Numbered from the stretch's first letter, positions 22,506 to 35,312 are shown. The stretch: DNA of 64,000 nucleotides from Puccinia triticina (GCF_026914185.1 NC_070560.1:1028001-1092000); one strand, 5' to 3'. Notes: generated by a model not told the origin, from the letters alone. Translations and numbers: made by a program.

Positions 22506-23108
22506 TAATGATCACCGGCACTGGGTATGCTCTCGCACTCAGCCCTTGTTTGATTCCTGTCTGTGTCCTTTTTGAGTGCAGGCCTTTTTTCACCAGTTCG
22601 GTACCGCGCTCCACGTGGATTCCACGGCGGGCGGAATCGGTATCCTTGGATGATCATCACGAGGAGCCCCCGTGATCCACTTGGTGGAGAGCACGTGAAT
22701 GTGTGGACCAGCAGCCGCTGGTCCAACCTCGCGCAGGGGCACTACGGGGAATCCACGAGGATTCCTCGAGATGTCCTTGTCGAAGGACTCCCCGGGTGTA
22801 TATTATGTAGTGACAAATAAACTTGATGCGCTGTCAATAACTTGCAAGCAGAGGTCATTCAACAAACGACTCATGTTCAACCACACATCTTGCCCTCAAC
22901 TGTCGTCGAGTGATTCGCTGGAGGCCCCAGTTCTATGCTGCATGTTGGAGATCCGAGCCGGGCCTGATGGATAGTCGGACGCGACGAAATTTTTCAACCA
23001 TCACCAAAAGTCGTTGCTCGACGCCGGTAGCCGATTTTTGGGCCAATCGCGCTTGGCATCCATGACTATGCAAGTCCGATGAGACAAGAGTGCCAATCGC
23101 AGCCGTAC
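22506..23108. other. Intergenic, no gene; contains a GC-rich inverted-repeat family member
   Basis: 22735-22800 (GGAATCCACGAGGATTCCTC and following) is clearly related to 38500-38550 (GGAATCCTCAAGGATTCCTT). The differences are largely CG to CA or TG changes. Confidence 0.4.
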
Positions 23109-23355
23109 CACTGCAAAAAAAACTGTGTCAACTGTGAGCAGTTGACATGCGGTAACTCTGAGGAAGCTTGTGGTGTTACACCAGCCTTACCCAAGGTTTG
23201 ACTCAACCAAAGCGTCAATGCACAGTCACTGTGCACCTTGCACAGTGACTGTGCCAACAAAGGCACTTGTGCATTCAGGTGGAGTTACAATGGTAGCTTG
23301 GCTTGAGTATCCTGCATGTCAACTGCAAGCAGTTGACCAAGTTTTTTTTGCAGTG
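23109..23355. mobile_element. CACTA-like MITE
   Basis: 247 bp with ends CACTGCAAAAAAAACT and the inverted equivalent. TAC is duplicated on both flanks (23106-23108 and 23356-23358). It carries the internal hairpin GCACAGTCACTGTGC also found in the element at 51079-51323, so the two look like one family. Confidence 0.8.
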
Positions 23356-23479
23356 TACGGTATTACGGGGGGGAGGTTCCACCAGCCTCGAGCTCCGGAA
23401 ACGAGATACTGGAGGGGGTTACCCTTTTTCGTTGCATGGGCAACGGACGACGGATGGTCTCAGGTTATACATCATCTGA

Positions 23480-23487
23480 TATAAAAA
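23480..23487 (+). promoter_or_regulatory. TATA box of the small secreted protein gene
   Basis: TATAAAAA about 180 bp upstream of the ATG at 23668. The spacing suits a long 5' leader. Confidence 0.5.
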
Positions 23488-23667
23488 GAGTGTTCCACAA
23501 CCACCAAAAGAATCTAACCACGTATGTACATATTTACCAACACTTACCGAAGCCCTTCAATTTTCCTTCAAATCAAAAACATCAACACATCTATCTGCAT
23601 ACAGAAGTATCAGCATCATCAACATCACCACTCGACGCCCCGCTCATTGGCAACAGCACATCCAATC

Positions 23668-24346
23668 ATGGAGTTGTCTAAATTTTTGCTCTCAGTTCTG
23701 TTGGCGATCGGGCTCCAGGGCCAAGCTAGTGAAGCCAGAGGAACAACCAGTCCGAAAATTGCAAAAGCCTGTGGAGATGGTCTTCAGATATTGTGCCTCA
23801 CACTCAAAAAAATTGGCGGTACAGGTCGCCGGCCATCATTGCAGGCGATTGCATGTAAGCCTACATATGCCAATTGCCGTACATACTTGAAACTGCAGTG
23901 TACTTACTGAACCCTTGTGTTGACCCGCTTTGTTTTGATTGATTGGCTAATTAATTACTTCAATTTTCTTATCACAGTAAGTTACGGGACTTACTCCAAT
24001 AGCGCCCACACTATGTTTGACTGCACTAAAAGTGCAAACTCATCGCCTGATACCGACACGCTTGTGGCCCAGTGTTGCACTGCTGCGGTGAAATTACAGG
24101 TATGTACTTTTTCTAGCTTGGAATTTACCTGTAATCCAAGCTAAATCTAATTCAAACCACAGTTATCACTCCCTAGCTCTTCTACTCCTCCTGGCGCTTT
24201 GGTACGTTCTTTTTTCTCGCATATTTCTCTGCATAGTCTCTGTCATCTCAGCTAAGCCCCAGTTTCTATCACAGCCTTTAAACATCTTCTCTGATATCCC
24301 GCCTGAGTTTTATCAGAATACATGCAATGCCGCGTCCCCTGCCTAG
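23668..24346 (+). CDS. Small secreted protein with six cysteines, candidate effector
   Basis: Four exons: 23668-23854, 23978-24099, 24163-24201 and 24275-24346. Introns are 123, 63 and 73 nt, GT-AG, and the frame closes to 139 aa. The start MELSKFLLSVLLAIGLQGQASEA is a good signal peptide. The mature part has six Cys (ACGDG, ILCLT, FDCTK, QCCTA, NTCNA). Readthrough of the first donor would give a shorter, stop-terminated form, so I chose the spliced model because GTAAGC and TTATCACAG are strong sites. No family is recognised. A role at the host interface is inferred from size, secretion and organism only. Confidence 0.75.
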
Positions 24347-26047
24347 AGGCTAGAGCGACTGTGTCTGGCAAACCTGTGTTGATTATGAATCTTTCAAACA
24401 TTCCCAGTTTTCTAGTCAAATCTCTTGTTGTATATCATGTTCCAAGTCTGTAATGGAATTGTACTGCTGGAAGCTGAATGATCCTTCTCTCAAAGTCCAT
24501 CAATTTGCAGAATGATTTTCACCAAGCTCAAGTCACAGCCTTGTAAATAGCGCACTTCCTTGATCCAATCTCAATTGACCATGTGAAGATAGGGGGGGTT
24601 CACATAAGGCTGATTTCAAAAACAGCTGTCAAACCTTGCTAAAAAAAAAATAAGGGCTGCTCATGCAGCTCAATGCAAGAAGTGTGCAGCAGGCCTGGCA
24701 TAAGCAAGTCAGACCAGCAGGGGTGTTCACAATCACATTGCCCAGCATACATATAAGGGGATGCAAACACAATCCACAAAGCAAGCTCCACCACAGCTGG
24801 ACCAACACCCCAGAACTTAGTTATTCACATATATATACATATATGTGAATGAAAATAACTAGAGCTTCCAGAAAAGCCTTTACAGTCAAGGCCTTGCTGA
24901 AGGGCTTGGTCATGCAGGAGGTTTTGAAGGATCATGCAGGCAGTCCTCACAAGCATTCAAGCAATCTGGGGAGGGAGAAGGTTCAGGACCCAGGAAGCTG
25001 TCTGTTAGCATAAATGACCCCCATGTAAAATACAGAACCTTACCAAAATCCATCCATTTTTTGGCCTCATTCATACATGTTTTGTGCATACTTGCTTGCA
25101 GAGGATTTACCAACTGTTCCCACACTTTTTTCATCCCTACCATCAATGGTGAAACAAATACAATACATGTCAGCGGGCGTCTCTGAAGTGACACACTGGT
25201 GAATAAGAAACTTGAGCTGAGAGAAAGAACTTGAGTAAGATAAGCAGGTATTGGATACTTGAGGAGAAGGAAAGCTAAGGAAAACAAGGATACAGGGAAA
25301 ATGAGAAGGGAGAAAAGGATAGAAAGCCCCAATCACAACACTGTGTTGTAATTGCTTGGGCTTGGTAGAGATCTTGAGACTACATGTTGGCTCATAACAA
25401 TCTGGGGATCCATCCTTCCAGGAGGTTCCCTGTCTTTAAAACTTTTCCAAGCATATTTCATTGCTTGGGGAAGGCTGTTTGCTTATGCATGAGCAAATAT
25501 AATTCCCTAATGGTCCTTAGTACTAGCTGAAACAGTCACTAGTACTCAGGACACATATGCTCAATAATACTCTTGGTGTGGGGAGGTATTTGCTCCACAC
25601 GCTGTGATGAACAAGAGTGGTCACTGCGTAGAAATGTCAGGACCCCGCCGCTCCAAGATGATTCCCAGGTAAAGTCGGGTGATCTGGAGAAACTCCGCCG
25701 CGTTGTAGGGCTCTGAGTGGGATAAATAAAGTAAAGCACGTAAAAATACTCTAGCTCCGCAAGGTAAACAGTAAAATAAAGCTCCGCTGAATAAAGAAGA
25801 TAACTCCGCAACAATTGCAAGAAAACAGCCGTAAAGCAAGCACAAAACTCCGCAAAGCACAACCGTAACACATAAAGCAAGTCCGCAACATACGCAAAGT
25901 AAAAGAAGCACAACAATCCGCAAAGTAAAGTAAAAACCGTAAAAAGAGAGTCTGTGGGGAGTATATGATACAGAATCCTCCCTCCACCACTGTGGTTTTA
26001 TAGAGAAAAGGAAGAGAACTAAAATATATCCTCCGCCCGCCTCCCAC
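24347..26047. other. Intergenic, no recognised gene
   Basis: Contains an AT hairpin CACATATATATACATATATGTG (24826-24847). At 25640-25930 a stretch repeats CCGCAAAG/GTAAAGCAAG words, open on the minus strand but not protein-like. The latter may be a decayed retroelement. Confidence 0.35.
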
Positions 26048-26889
26048 GCACACCATCCGCTAACTCTGTTCACACACGCACACTCGTCATCCGCCAAGCG
26101 CTATACACACGCACGTCATCCACCAAGCTGCGCTCTCACACCAACTCCTGTCGTCTCCGCTGCTTGCCTTTGACCACCGTCAAACTCCTCTCTCTAGCTT
26201 CCACGCCCCTGTCTAGCCTATGATGTCAGGATCCCACGCGCCGCCCTTCTGGCTGCCACGGCTTCCCCCAATCACCACCTCCGCTATCCAGTCCGCACTG
26301 GCCTGCTTGGTCTGAGTCCAGTTCTGCCGTCGAGCTCCGGGCGCCGCCACCTTCAGTTGTGCGCTCCGCTCCGCACCGTTTCCGCACCGTTTCCGCACCG
26401 TTTCCGCACCGCCTGTGCGCCGCACTGATTGCTCCGTGGACAATTTGACACAAGTTCCAAAACTGATCACCACAACGCCATCCGCTAACTCCGTTCACTC
26501 ATGCACACTTGTCATCCGCCAAGCACTATACACACGCACATCATCCGCCAAGCTGCGCTCTCACACCAACTCTTGTTGTCTCCGCCGCTTGCCTTCGACC
26601 ACCGTCAAACTCCTCTCTCTAGCTTCTACGCCCCTGTCTAGCCTATGATGTCAGGATCCCACATGCCGCCCTTCTGGCTGCCACGGCTTCCCCCAATCAC
26701 CACCTCCACTATCCAGTCCGCGCTGGCCTGCTTAGTCTGAGTCCAGTTCCGCCGTCAAGCTCCGCGCGCCGCCGCCTTCAGTTGTGCGCTCCGCTCCGCT
26801 CCGTTTCCGCACCGTTTCCGCACCGCCCGTGCTCCGCGCTGATTGCTCCGTGGACAATTTGACACGAGTTCCAGAATTGATCACCACAA
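26048..26889. repeat. Direct tandem duplication, about 0.42-kb unit
   Basis: 26048-26475 and 26476-26889 align throughout (offset 426, falling to 414 after a length change in a CCGCACCGTTT repeat). Most mismatches are C/T or G/A at CpG or former CpG sites, for example AAGCGCTA/AAGCACTA and GTCGTC/GTTGTC. No gene is recognised. Confidence 0.8.
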
Positions 26890-27992
26890 CGCTCTTTGTA
26901 GTCAGTCTCTTAGCACGTGTAGGCAACTCCTCCGCGCACTCTGGAAGCAGTCTCTTGGTGCGTGGAGGTGACTCTTTGGCTGCGCGCGCTTGAGGCTGAC
27001 AATACATGTATCTACATCTGCCTGTATTTGTATCTGTTTTCCACTCAATACTATTTATTTGTATCATATTCAAAGACCAATACTGTACACATGTATTCAA
27101 ACTTTGGTATCTTGTCACCAATACAGCCCAATACAATATACTGCATTTTTATGTATTTTCAATAGTTTTTATGTATGAAGTCCACTGTGGCAAAAACAAG
27201 AAAATAAAGTTTTAATACTTGAATGATACAATACTATGGTATTGTATCTACAGACAGATACAATATGTTTGTATATACAAATATCTGAAGATACTGTATT
27301 GTATTCTATCAGTATCTGTTTCACCATTGCTCCCATTGCTGCTGATCAGAGGAGGGGGGCAGGATGTGTTGTCTAGGGGGGGGGGGGGGGGGGGGCTGCC
27401 AAAAATAAGCCAAGGATGGGCCGCGGTGGCGGGCGTGCAGACAGAGAATCCCATCCATCTCAGCGGCTGCCCTCCATTCCGCGCAGGAAAAACCTCGATC
27501 CACATGAGCTGCTCCCAGCCATCCATGCGCCTTCTATGCGCACCAATTGGCTTGTTTTTGCCGAAAGAAATCCACACATTCTCTGACTGAGGACTTGCAA
27601 AGCCCGGCCAACGGCGCCTCCCAACCCAAGCCTTGCAGCCGTCCTTCCGCGAGCTCAACACGAGCCCAAGTGTTGCACCCATCCAAGGCGTGTGCCCCCC
27701 CTCGCCGCGGCCAGTAGCGCAGCCGATGATCAGCCAGAGGACGTCTACATCCCAGGCCCCAACCAGCACGAACCATAGTCCTCACTTTGTCGCAGCACCC
27801 CTGTCGACCCTCTTTTCCGAGACCCGCCAGCAAGAGCGGATACATCCGCGCCCGTTGCCGACGAGGCTTGGTCAGCGGGTACGCGGGGGCCCGGGTGCCG
27901 CTCTACATGACCGTCAACAGCATCTCTCTCTTTCTATATATAGCTACAACCATACAAACAGCGCAGCACCCAGCCACACAAAAAGGAAAGAG
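26890..27992. other. 3' flank of TRS85, no gene; 20-G run
   Basis: 27000-27330 repeats ATTGTAT/ATACAAT words. 27376-27395 is an uninterrupted run of 20 G. ORFs across 27534-27845 lack any recognisable feature. Confidence 0.4.
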
Positions 27993-30900
27993 TCAGGTGT
28001 CGAGACGAGGCGGGGGGGCGCCCGGAGGATGCGGGGCGCCGATCGGAGGAGAGCCAGGAGTGTCCCCCGCCCCCGCGCCGGGATCGTCGGCAGCAGGATC
28101 GGCAGCAGGATCCGGAGCAGGATCGGCAGCAGGATCGGCAGCAGGATCGGGAGCAGCATCGGCAGCAGGATCGGCAGCAAGATCGGCAGCAGGATCGGGA
28201 GCAGGATCGGGAGCAGGATCGGGAGCCAGGACCCCCGCGCCGGCGGCCGCGACCGAGCACACCACCGGGCGTCCGAACGAGGTCCAGGTCTTCTCCACGT
28301 CCCCCTGGTCCGTCCCGCGTCCGGTCCCCAGGCCGGGCGCGGGAGACAGCGGACGGGCGTCGGACGGGGAAGGGAGGGCGGGGAGGTACGACGCGCGACA
28401 GGTCCAGCGCCCGCCGTCGACGACCCCCGGCCCACACAGCCACCACCCCGCAAGGACCACGGCGGTCTTGAGCGGCGCCAGGCGGCCCCGGTGGGCCAGC
28501 TTGCCCGTCCACCCCGCCCGCCCCTCCGCGTCCAGCCCCCCGGCCGCGCCCGCGAGAACTAGCTCGTACGCGGCGGGGCGCGTCGGGGACTGGTTCTTGA
28601 GCGTGAACGTCACCGGGACGGTCGTCGGCCTAGACACACACACACCACACCGTCGGATAAGCACCCGCAAAACCCCAGCACAGCAAGGAAACGGAACATA
28701 CCCGGCAGTCGCGAAGTCCCACTCGGCGACGGGGTGTGCAAGCGAGACATGGACGGCGACGGGGTCCTGGGAGGCGCCGAACTCGGAGGCGCGGAGCTGT
28801 GCGAGGAGCGTTTTGTGAAGCACCTGGGTCTCGCGATACATCCCGCCGGCCGTCCCGGCGCCGCGCGCGAGCGTGGCATGGAGCCGGTCGAGCGACGCGC
28901 CGAGACGCAGCCCGGACAGCTGGTGGTGGCCCTGCTTGCCCGTCCCTGTCGCCCGCCAGAAGACCACCATCGACGCACTCCCCGCCGTCGTCCAGGGGAA
29001 GATCGAGCCGATCTGCGCTCCGCTTAGACTCGTGAAGTGGCTCGCCAGAGCTTTCCGCCGCGCCGCGCGGTCCGAGGTCAGGATCGTGTCCAGAAGGGTC
29101 GGCGCGTCCAGTCTGACACATGGCTGGGCGATCTATAGCACACACACACACACAGTTAAAGTTCGGGACTGCATGCAAAGGGACAAACAGCGTACCGGAT
29201 GGGCCAACGAGACGAGCGGACGGACCGAGGAGCGGGCCATTGGAGCCTCGTCCAAGGGCTCCTTCTTGAGCAGTTTCGCGAGCTGCTCGAGCATCGTGTG
29301 TGTGGTGGGGTCGTCCTGGACGGCGTCGGTGCGGGGATGGATCTCGAAGGCCAGGGTGACGGACGAGGCGCCCTTCGGGAGCCGGAGGAGGGCGGGGGAG
29401 CCCGGAGTACCATTGAGCCATTTGCTCGTCCAGTGCGTGCTGATCATCGACACTTGGTAGATCTCGATGTCTTCGGGAAGCGCCAGACAGTCGAGCTGCA
29501 TGCACCAAGTCAACCAACGATATCTTCACAAGAACAGTACTCTCTCACCTCGAGGGTCAAAAGGTAGAAGGCATCCGGCGTGAGGCTGGGTCGAATGGCC
29601 GGCTTGATCGACAACGAGGGCAGGACGGAGAGGTACTGGACATGGCGGAAGCTCAAGAGCTCTCCCGAAGTCTGGAAGAACAGGCATCAGTAACGGAGTA
29701 TGCCACACAGCATGGCAACGACCCACAGCATGGCGGAAGACGAACAGCCAGCACGTGGCGTGGTGGCCTACGCCCTCCCCGCGACACACGAGCGCCGCGT
29801 CCACGGCTTGCCCCTCCTTGAGATCCTGCGCCAACAGGGCGGGCGGTTCGGGGAGCACGTGGTTCGGGACCTCGATCACGAGCGGATCGGGCCCCGGATC
29901 ATCGCCCGACGTCTCGTAGAGAACTGCGCGGCCAGAAAGCATGATCAATGGCGGCCGCGTAGAGCGCGTCGTCTCGTTCGGAGCAGTGGGACGGGGAAGG
30001 CTTACCGGCGCTGAGCGGCTGCGGGTCTGCGCAGAAGCGGAAGAGGCAGGCGTGGCTGACGACCGCCTGCAAGTGCGTCAACCCGACGAGGCCGGTGTTG
30101 CGGATCGAGATCCTGGAGATACAGCTCTCGCCGTCATAGATCGTCATCGGGAGGCTGCCCGCGCCGATGATCTCAACGATCGGCACCTCCTTCCGCACAC
30201 GGACTACCATCGATTGGTCGTTCGTGTACTCCCGTCCCAGCCGCTGGGCCAGCGTCGCTTGCAGACGCTTCCCTTTCTTCTTCATCCCTTGCGAACACTC
30301 AACCAACGAATCAAATCTGAACTTCACATCTGTTATTTCGACCCTGATCGCGGCTTGCTTGCATACCAGCTTCACTGAAACCTTGTTTTCAGAAAGAAAG
30401 AAAAAATCAGCATCAGCTGCCTGGACCTCTCACTCTTAAGAGGAGTTGCTTACTTCGCGGCTTTCGAGGGGGAGAAGTTCGAGGTCGTCGACGGGATCTA
30501 TTTCGAGGTTTGATGAAGGATCAGAGGAGGGGTCGGCTACCTGGATCTGGATCTGGGTGACATGGATCGAAGTTTGTAGCGGGTTTCGGACTCGCAAGTC
30601 GAGATAGAAAGGCTCTTGGAGACGAATCGATATCATTTTCCACCCAACCAGGAGGGAATCATTCTTCTCGCGGGGACGGACATACCATTGACGACCGCCG
30701 TGCTGGGCTCGTTGGGTGTGTTGGTCACGCCAGGGGTGCCCGGGCAGCGGGCACCGAGCTCTTCCCACACGGCCGGATCGATGTCTGGATACGCCCGAAG
30801 ATGGTTCTGGTGGGGCACACGGATCTTGCAGCGCTCGACGTCGAACAGGGAGATATCCTCGATCCTTGGAAGTTCCAGGGACGGATTGGCCTCGATAGCC

Positions 30901-33045
30901 CTCTGCAGATCGAGGACCGTGAGATGAGATGGTCTTGCACTAGAAAAGGGAGACGAGTCTTACTGGATACAGCGCTCTGAATTTGTCGAGATAGAGCTCA
31001 TCATCGTCCGCATCACCAGCGCCCGAGAGGATCCTCCGCCGAAGCACGTTCCAGTAGCGGACGAGCGCCGCGGGCCAATCGGCGTCGAGCTCAGCCATGA
31101 GGGCCATCTTGTGGTCGACGTAGTCTTCGATCCGCGCCCAGCCGACGAACTGGGGCGCCTGTTGGAGGCAGACCTTCGAGAGCCAGTTCTGCTCGGCTGA
31201 CGCGTAGCGATGGGCGGCCAGGATGGAGTAAAGCGCCGCCTGGCGGGGCGGGACGATCCGGGCTACTTGTTCGTAAATCAGGCCCGAGGTCAGGTCGTCG
31301 TACTGTCCCTTTGACCAGAGGAAGATTGTCAGCTGACTTGAGGTGGTTGTTAGTGTGGTGAGAGTTGAACCCACTGACAGTGGTGGCGACGCGGATCAAT
31401 GAGCTGGCCATCAGGCTGGGGTTCCCGAAGGACTTGGCCATCTCGTAGTAGATCATGACGATCCTGAGATGGCTGATGGACGCGGTGGGTTGAGTATGGT
31501 CGAACAGGAAGCGCTGGAGATCGATGTCGAGTTTGGAGCGTTGGCTGAAGGAGGACTGTAGCAGGGTGCAGAGGCCGATCATTTGCTAGAGATACATGCG
31601 GTTAGCTTGAGTTAAAAAAATACTGAAAGAGGGGGTGGGGTGCTAACGGTGGCCGACGAGTAGTACGGCCAGGCTTGGTCGTTGAACGCGTCCTTGCGCA
31701 GATAGTCGTACATCTGGCTGGCAAACTTGTAGTCGCCTAGCATGAATGAGAAGTCGGCCAGACGGCGGGTTTGGGCTTCTTGGCTTTGGTGGGGATACCT
31801 AGTAAGAGAGGATGATGATGAGCGAGGGGTATTTGAGGGCAAGAGGGATGAGACGGACGAGCAGGTGGTGGGGTTGTAGCGGTGCTCGGGGGTGGATGAG
31901 GAGTCGGGCGCCTTGGAGAAGTATTTGTAGCCGGCGCTGAACAGCCGGCCGGTGATTCCCTTCCTGTTAGCGGCCAACTAAAAAGCCAGGATATGAGTTT
32001 TGTTCTGTTTTTTTGAAGGAGAAATGTGCCCACGCTGTCGTTCCACTGCTGGACACAGCGCTCGATGTGGGGAATCAGGCTCTGGAGGGTGAACTCGCGC
32101 AGGAGGAGCTTGAGGGCGAGGATGTCCTCGTGGGAGATGAGCTGGCCGGCGCCGTTGTTCTGGGCCCAGTAGTCGTGCTGCGTGGTGGGGCTGGGCTGGG
32201 GGTCGCCGGGCGGGTGGTCGACGATCCGTTTCCTGCGCAGCCACTCGGTGTTTTCGGAGTTGAAGCAGAGCAGGCCGCAGTTGAGGCCGTAGATGCGCTT
32301 GAGGGCGTCGAGCAGGCCGGCGGCGCGGGGGACGCCTCCGTCGGGTTCTTCTGGGGAGATCGGGTGGATGAGCAGGTAGTAGCGCAGGATGGTGCCCGTT
32401 TCGAGCCATTCGTGGTGGGATGGCCAGCCGGGGCCGTCCCTGGCGGCGCGCTGGTGGAGGGCTGCGAATTCCTGGAGCGGGTCGGGGTGGCTGGTGGATG
32501 CGATGAGGATGGCTGCGAGGGGGTGTGAGGCGTGGTCGTGTGGGAGGAGGGGGCGGTGGGCGAGGAGGCGGGCGAGGAATGCGCTGTACCAGGGCGTGGG
32601 GGGCTGGGGGTAGTCGGCCTCCTCCTCCTCGGCTGGCCCGAGCCAGTGGTGGTCGTGCTTGATGCGGATGCGGGTGGCTGGGGGTGGCCTGGCGGGGCTC
32701 GTGGGCTGGTCGGATGGTTTGGGGATGGTGTGCGGGGTGGTGAATGGCTGCTCGGGCTGGTTCTGGGTGAAGGAGAGTGCGAGTGCGTCGAGGGTGGCTG
32801 TGGCGTAGTTTGCGTGGCGGACGGTGACTGTGTGTTTGTGCAGTCAGTATTCTGTGTGTGTTTTGGGTTTGTGCAGTTGACTGACCTCGGGGGATGATGT
32901 GGAAGGGGTCGAGCAGGCTGTGGAAGTGGCTGATGTTGTTGGGCGTGCAGATGTGCTGCTCGGCCTGGCTGCTGGGGAAGAGGGCGATGCGTGGGCTGAA
33001 GGCGGCCTGGATGGCCCCGAGGCTGCTGCTGCTGCTGTCGGCCAT
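27993..33045 (-). CDS. TRS85: TRAPPC8/Trs85, TRAPPIII complex subunit
   Basis: Trs85 is the TRAPPIII-specific subunit that targets the Ypt1/Rab1 exchange factor to autophagic and Golgi membranes. My model has 14 exons: 33045-32886, 32827-32034, 31977-31859, 31798-31648, 31585-31379, 31332-30964, 30902-30686, 30614-30454, 30381-30006, 29923-29727, 29671-29549, 29495-29196, 29132-28702 and 28629-27993. Introns are 46-82 nt, all GT-AG. Exons total 4,242 nt, 1,413 aa, close to the usual family length. Family blocks: FSPRIALFP near the N-terminus; TLQSLIPHIERCVQQWNDS with ANRKGITGRLF; SQEAQTRRLADFSFMLGDYK; DAFNDQAWPYYSSAT; and SDFRNPL-like beta segments (LDLRVRNPL) in the C-terminal half. The start MADSSSSS follows the family N-terminus. 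The last exon ends in Asp-Pro-Ala repeats. Coding GC is far above the flanks. Intron 5 (46 nt) and the third intron are the least certain. Confidence 0.9.
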
Positions 33046-35312
33046 CGGGCAGTGGTCTCGAAGCTCGTCTCTCGAGGCAAGCAGCGTGCGAGGGAACGGA
33101 TCTAGCGTGGAGAGGATGATCGCTGCATTAGTATCAACAAAAATAAGAGAGAGAAGGAGAAAGAATAAGACTTGCCTGTGCAGGACCGCTGCCAGGCCTC
33201 GCTTCGGAGGGCCCTGGCACATCCTGGGCTGGCCCAAAGCCGAGCTTAACTAAGCCTCTCGATCGGAGGGTCGGGGGGGCCCGACCCCGCGTCCCGAAGG
33301 GACGCTCTCCGAAGGAGAGGCTTACCTGTTAAAGTCGGACCCGCGGCCTGAGGACAGTCAACTTTTGGCAGGGAAATGATAAAAGATAAACTCAGCACAA
33401 AGTTAAAAATAAATAAATTAACTATCTTCAATGCCTTTTGGCACAGTTGTAGCTGCCCATCTTGGGCATCTGCTGGATTTTTTTGGGGGGAAATTCGGCC
33501 ATAGATGGCCTGCTCAGCAGCTATTTTTGCAAGGGCACTTACAAATTTGGGAAATTAGATTTTGATGACCCGCCAGATTCTGCTCTTTTCGGATCAGGGA
33601 ATTAAGTCCCACGGCTCTTGAAGTATTAAATTGTATTTTTAATGAAATATGTACATATTTGCAATTGGTGGCACTTATGGCTTATGATGTATGCATTTTG
33701 CTATTTATGCCATAAGGAGCAGATCAATCCAAGAGTTTATCTGGGCCTGCATTGGGCAGATCACTCCAATGTCCAATACTTATCCATCCCCAGTTTCCTA
33801 ATGCTATGGAAATGTGGAGCTTTGAGGGCCGTACATATACCAAAAAATCACAAGCTTTTCAATGGTCTGGGAGGCGTGACCAGAATCAGAGCGCTTGTGG
33901 GTGATTTGGGGGTTGTAATGCCCTCCCCGGAGTTTTGTCCCGCTCCCCTTTCAGGTGTCTTCTCCTTGCGTACTCCTATTGCCTGCAGTGCCAGATTAAA
34001 GGCCTGATTTTTCTCTTTCTTTCAGTGTCAATCACCACTTTTTCTGCCTTCACAAACTCCTTCCATCCATCCCCCTTTGAAGTTTATGATTTTTGTGTGT
34101 TTGACCAGAAGTGTGTAAGGCACAGTCAAACCAGATCGTCATTAAAAATAGAATCATCAATTTCAGGAACTTCAGAGCTAGTTGGAACTGAAAGGATTGA
34201 TGGGTCTAGTAGCTGAGGATCAATTGATTCATCCACAGAAGGCACAGTTACATCTTTCTTGAGCCAGTTCAAGAGCTTGTTGTTTTTCTTCCCAACAGCT
34301 TGATCAAGCTTTTTGGTGCGGTTGCTTTTGGTCTGTTCTGGGATCTTTGCCGGAAGCAACTTGCTTGAGTTTGGATCATTGTGTTCTCTGGGCTTTTTGT
34401 TACCACACTTGCCGGGCCTAAGCACAAATTGAAAGAAAGGAAGGTCTGGTTTTTGGACCGGATTCCTCTGAAAAATTGACCAAAGTAATTGCAGAGGCTC
34501 AAATCATCATCATTACAAGAGGCACGGACAAATTCCATGATATTGTTTGCTTGATTTATTGCTTCAATCTCTAGCTCTTGAAGTTTGGTTATACCACGTA
34601 TGCAACGAAATATTTTGAAAACCAGTTTGATGGGTTTTCAGATTTTTTTTTTGATTGAGTCCGGACGTCCTGAAGAACAAGTCAGACTAACCATTTTCAG
34701 ATATATTTAAAATATTTCTGGAACCACCTGAGGTGGTTTCAAAAATATTTTGGAAACCAATTTGGTTTGAAAAATATTTCAAGAATCATTTGAAATGGTT
34801 TTTGGAAACCATTTGGATGCTCCTTCTCTCACGGCATGGTTTTGCCATTGGGACCTTTTTGGCAACAGAATTTGTCCACAAACCAGATTCAGACCAATTT
34901 GGTTCTGAAAACCACTTTCCAATCAATTTGGTTTTGACAACCATCCCAAAAACTTTTGGTGCACCTGTGGTGTATTTCATCTTTCCAGTGTCAATGGTAA
35001 TTGGTTGGTTGTCTACATTGGAATCAAGATCAATTGGATATTCTTTGTCTCTATCTGAATCAATTATCATTTGGTCCAGCCTCCTTCACTTGTGGTTTCC
35101 TTCTGTTTTCTGACACATTTTAGAGCTTTTGTATTTGGCGGGTAAAGTAACTGTTCCTTTTTTTCTTGACGGAGCCGTTGTTGCTGAGCTTTCTGTGCCT
35201 TATTGGCCATTCAGAAGTTCCTTTTTCTTGGTTTCACTCCAGTTGGTTTTTCCCCCGTCTGGAAATCAGACTGATGTCCGGGTCGGACCGGGACCCCCAG
35301 GGGACCAATATT
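33046..35312. other. Upstream of TRS85; mini fold-back; one unassigned minus-strand ORF
   Basis: A 74-bp GC-rich hairpin at 33251-33324 (TAAGCCTCTC...GAGAGGCTTA) lies about 200 bp upstream of the TRS85 start. 34126-34425 on the minus strand reads a polar, protein-like stretch (KKNNKLLNWLKKD, then PSILSVPTSSEVPEIDD) that may be an exon or transposon relic. No family is recognised. The rest shows no gene. Confidence 0.35.

Noticed and set aside
27633..29529. Long plus- and minus-frame ORFs overlapping the TRS85 3' half (up to 343 aa)
   Set aside because: Shadows of GC-rich coding sequence. The minus frame joined by splicing gives a closed TRS85 model, while the others are Arg/Pro/Gly-rich with no family resemblance.
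30903..30963. A 24-nt micro-intron GTAAGA...TTCTAG in TRS85
   Set aside because: Using the next acceptor (CTGCAG) gives a normal 61-nt intron and restores the frame, so the shorter version is unnecessary.
32013..32897. Gly/Val/Glu-rich plus-strand ORFs
   Set aside because: Antisense to TRS85 exon 2, which reads a family-typical sequence on the minus strand.
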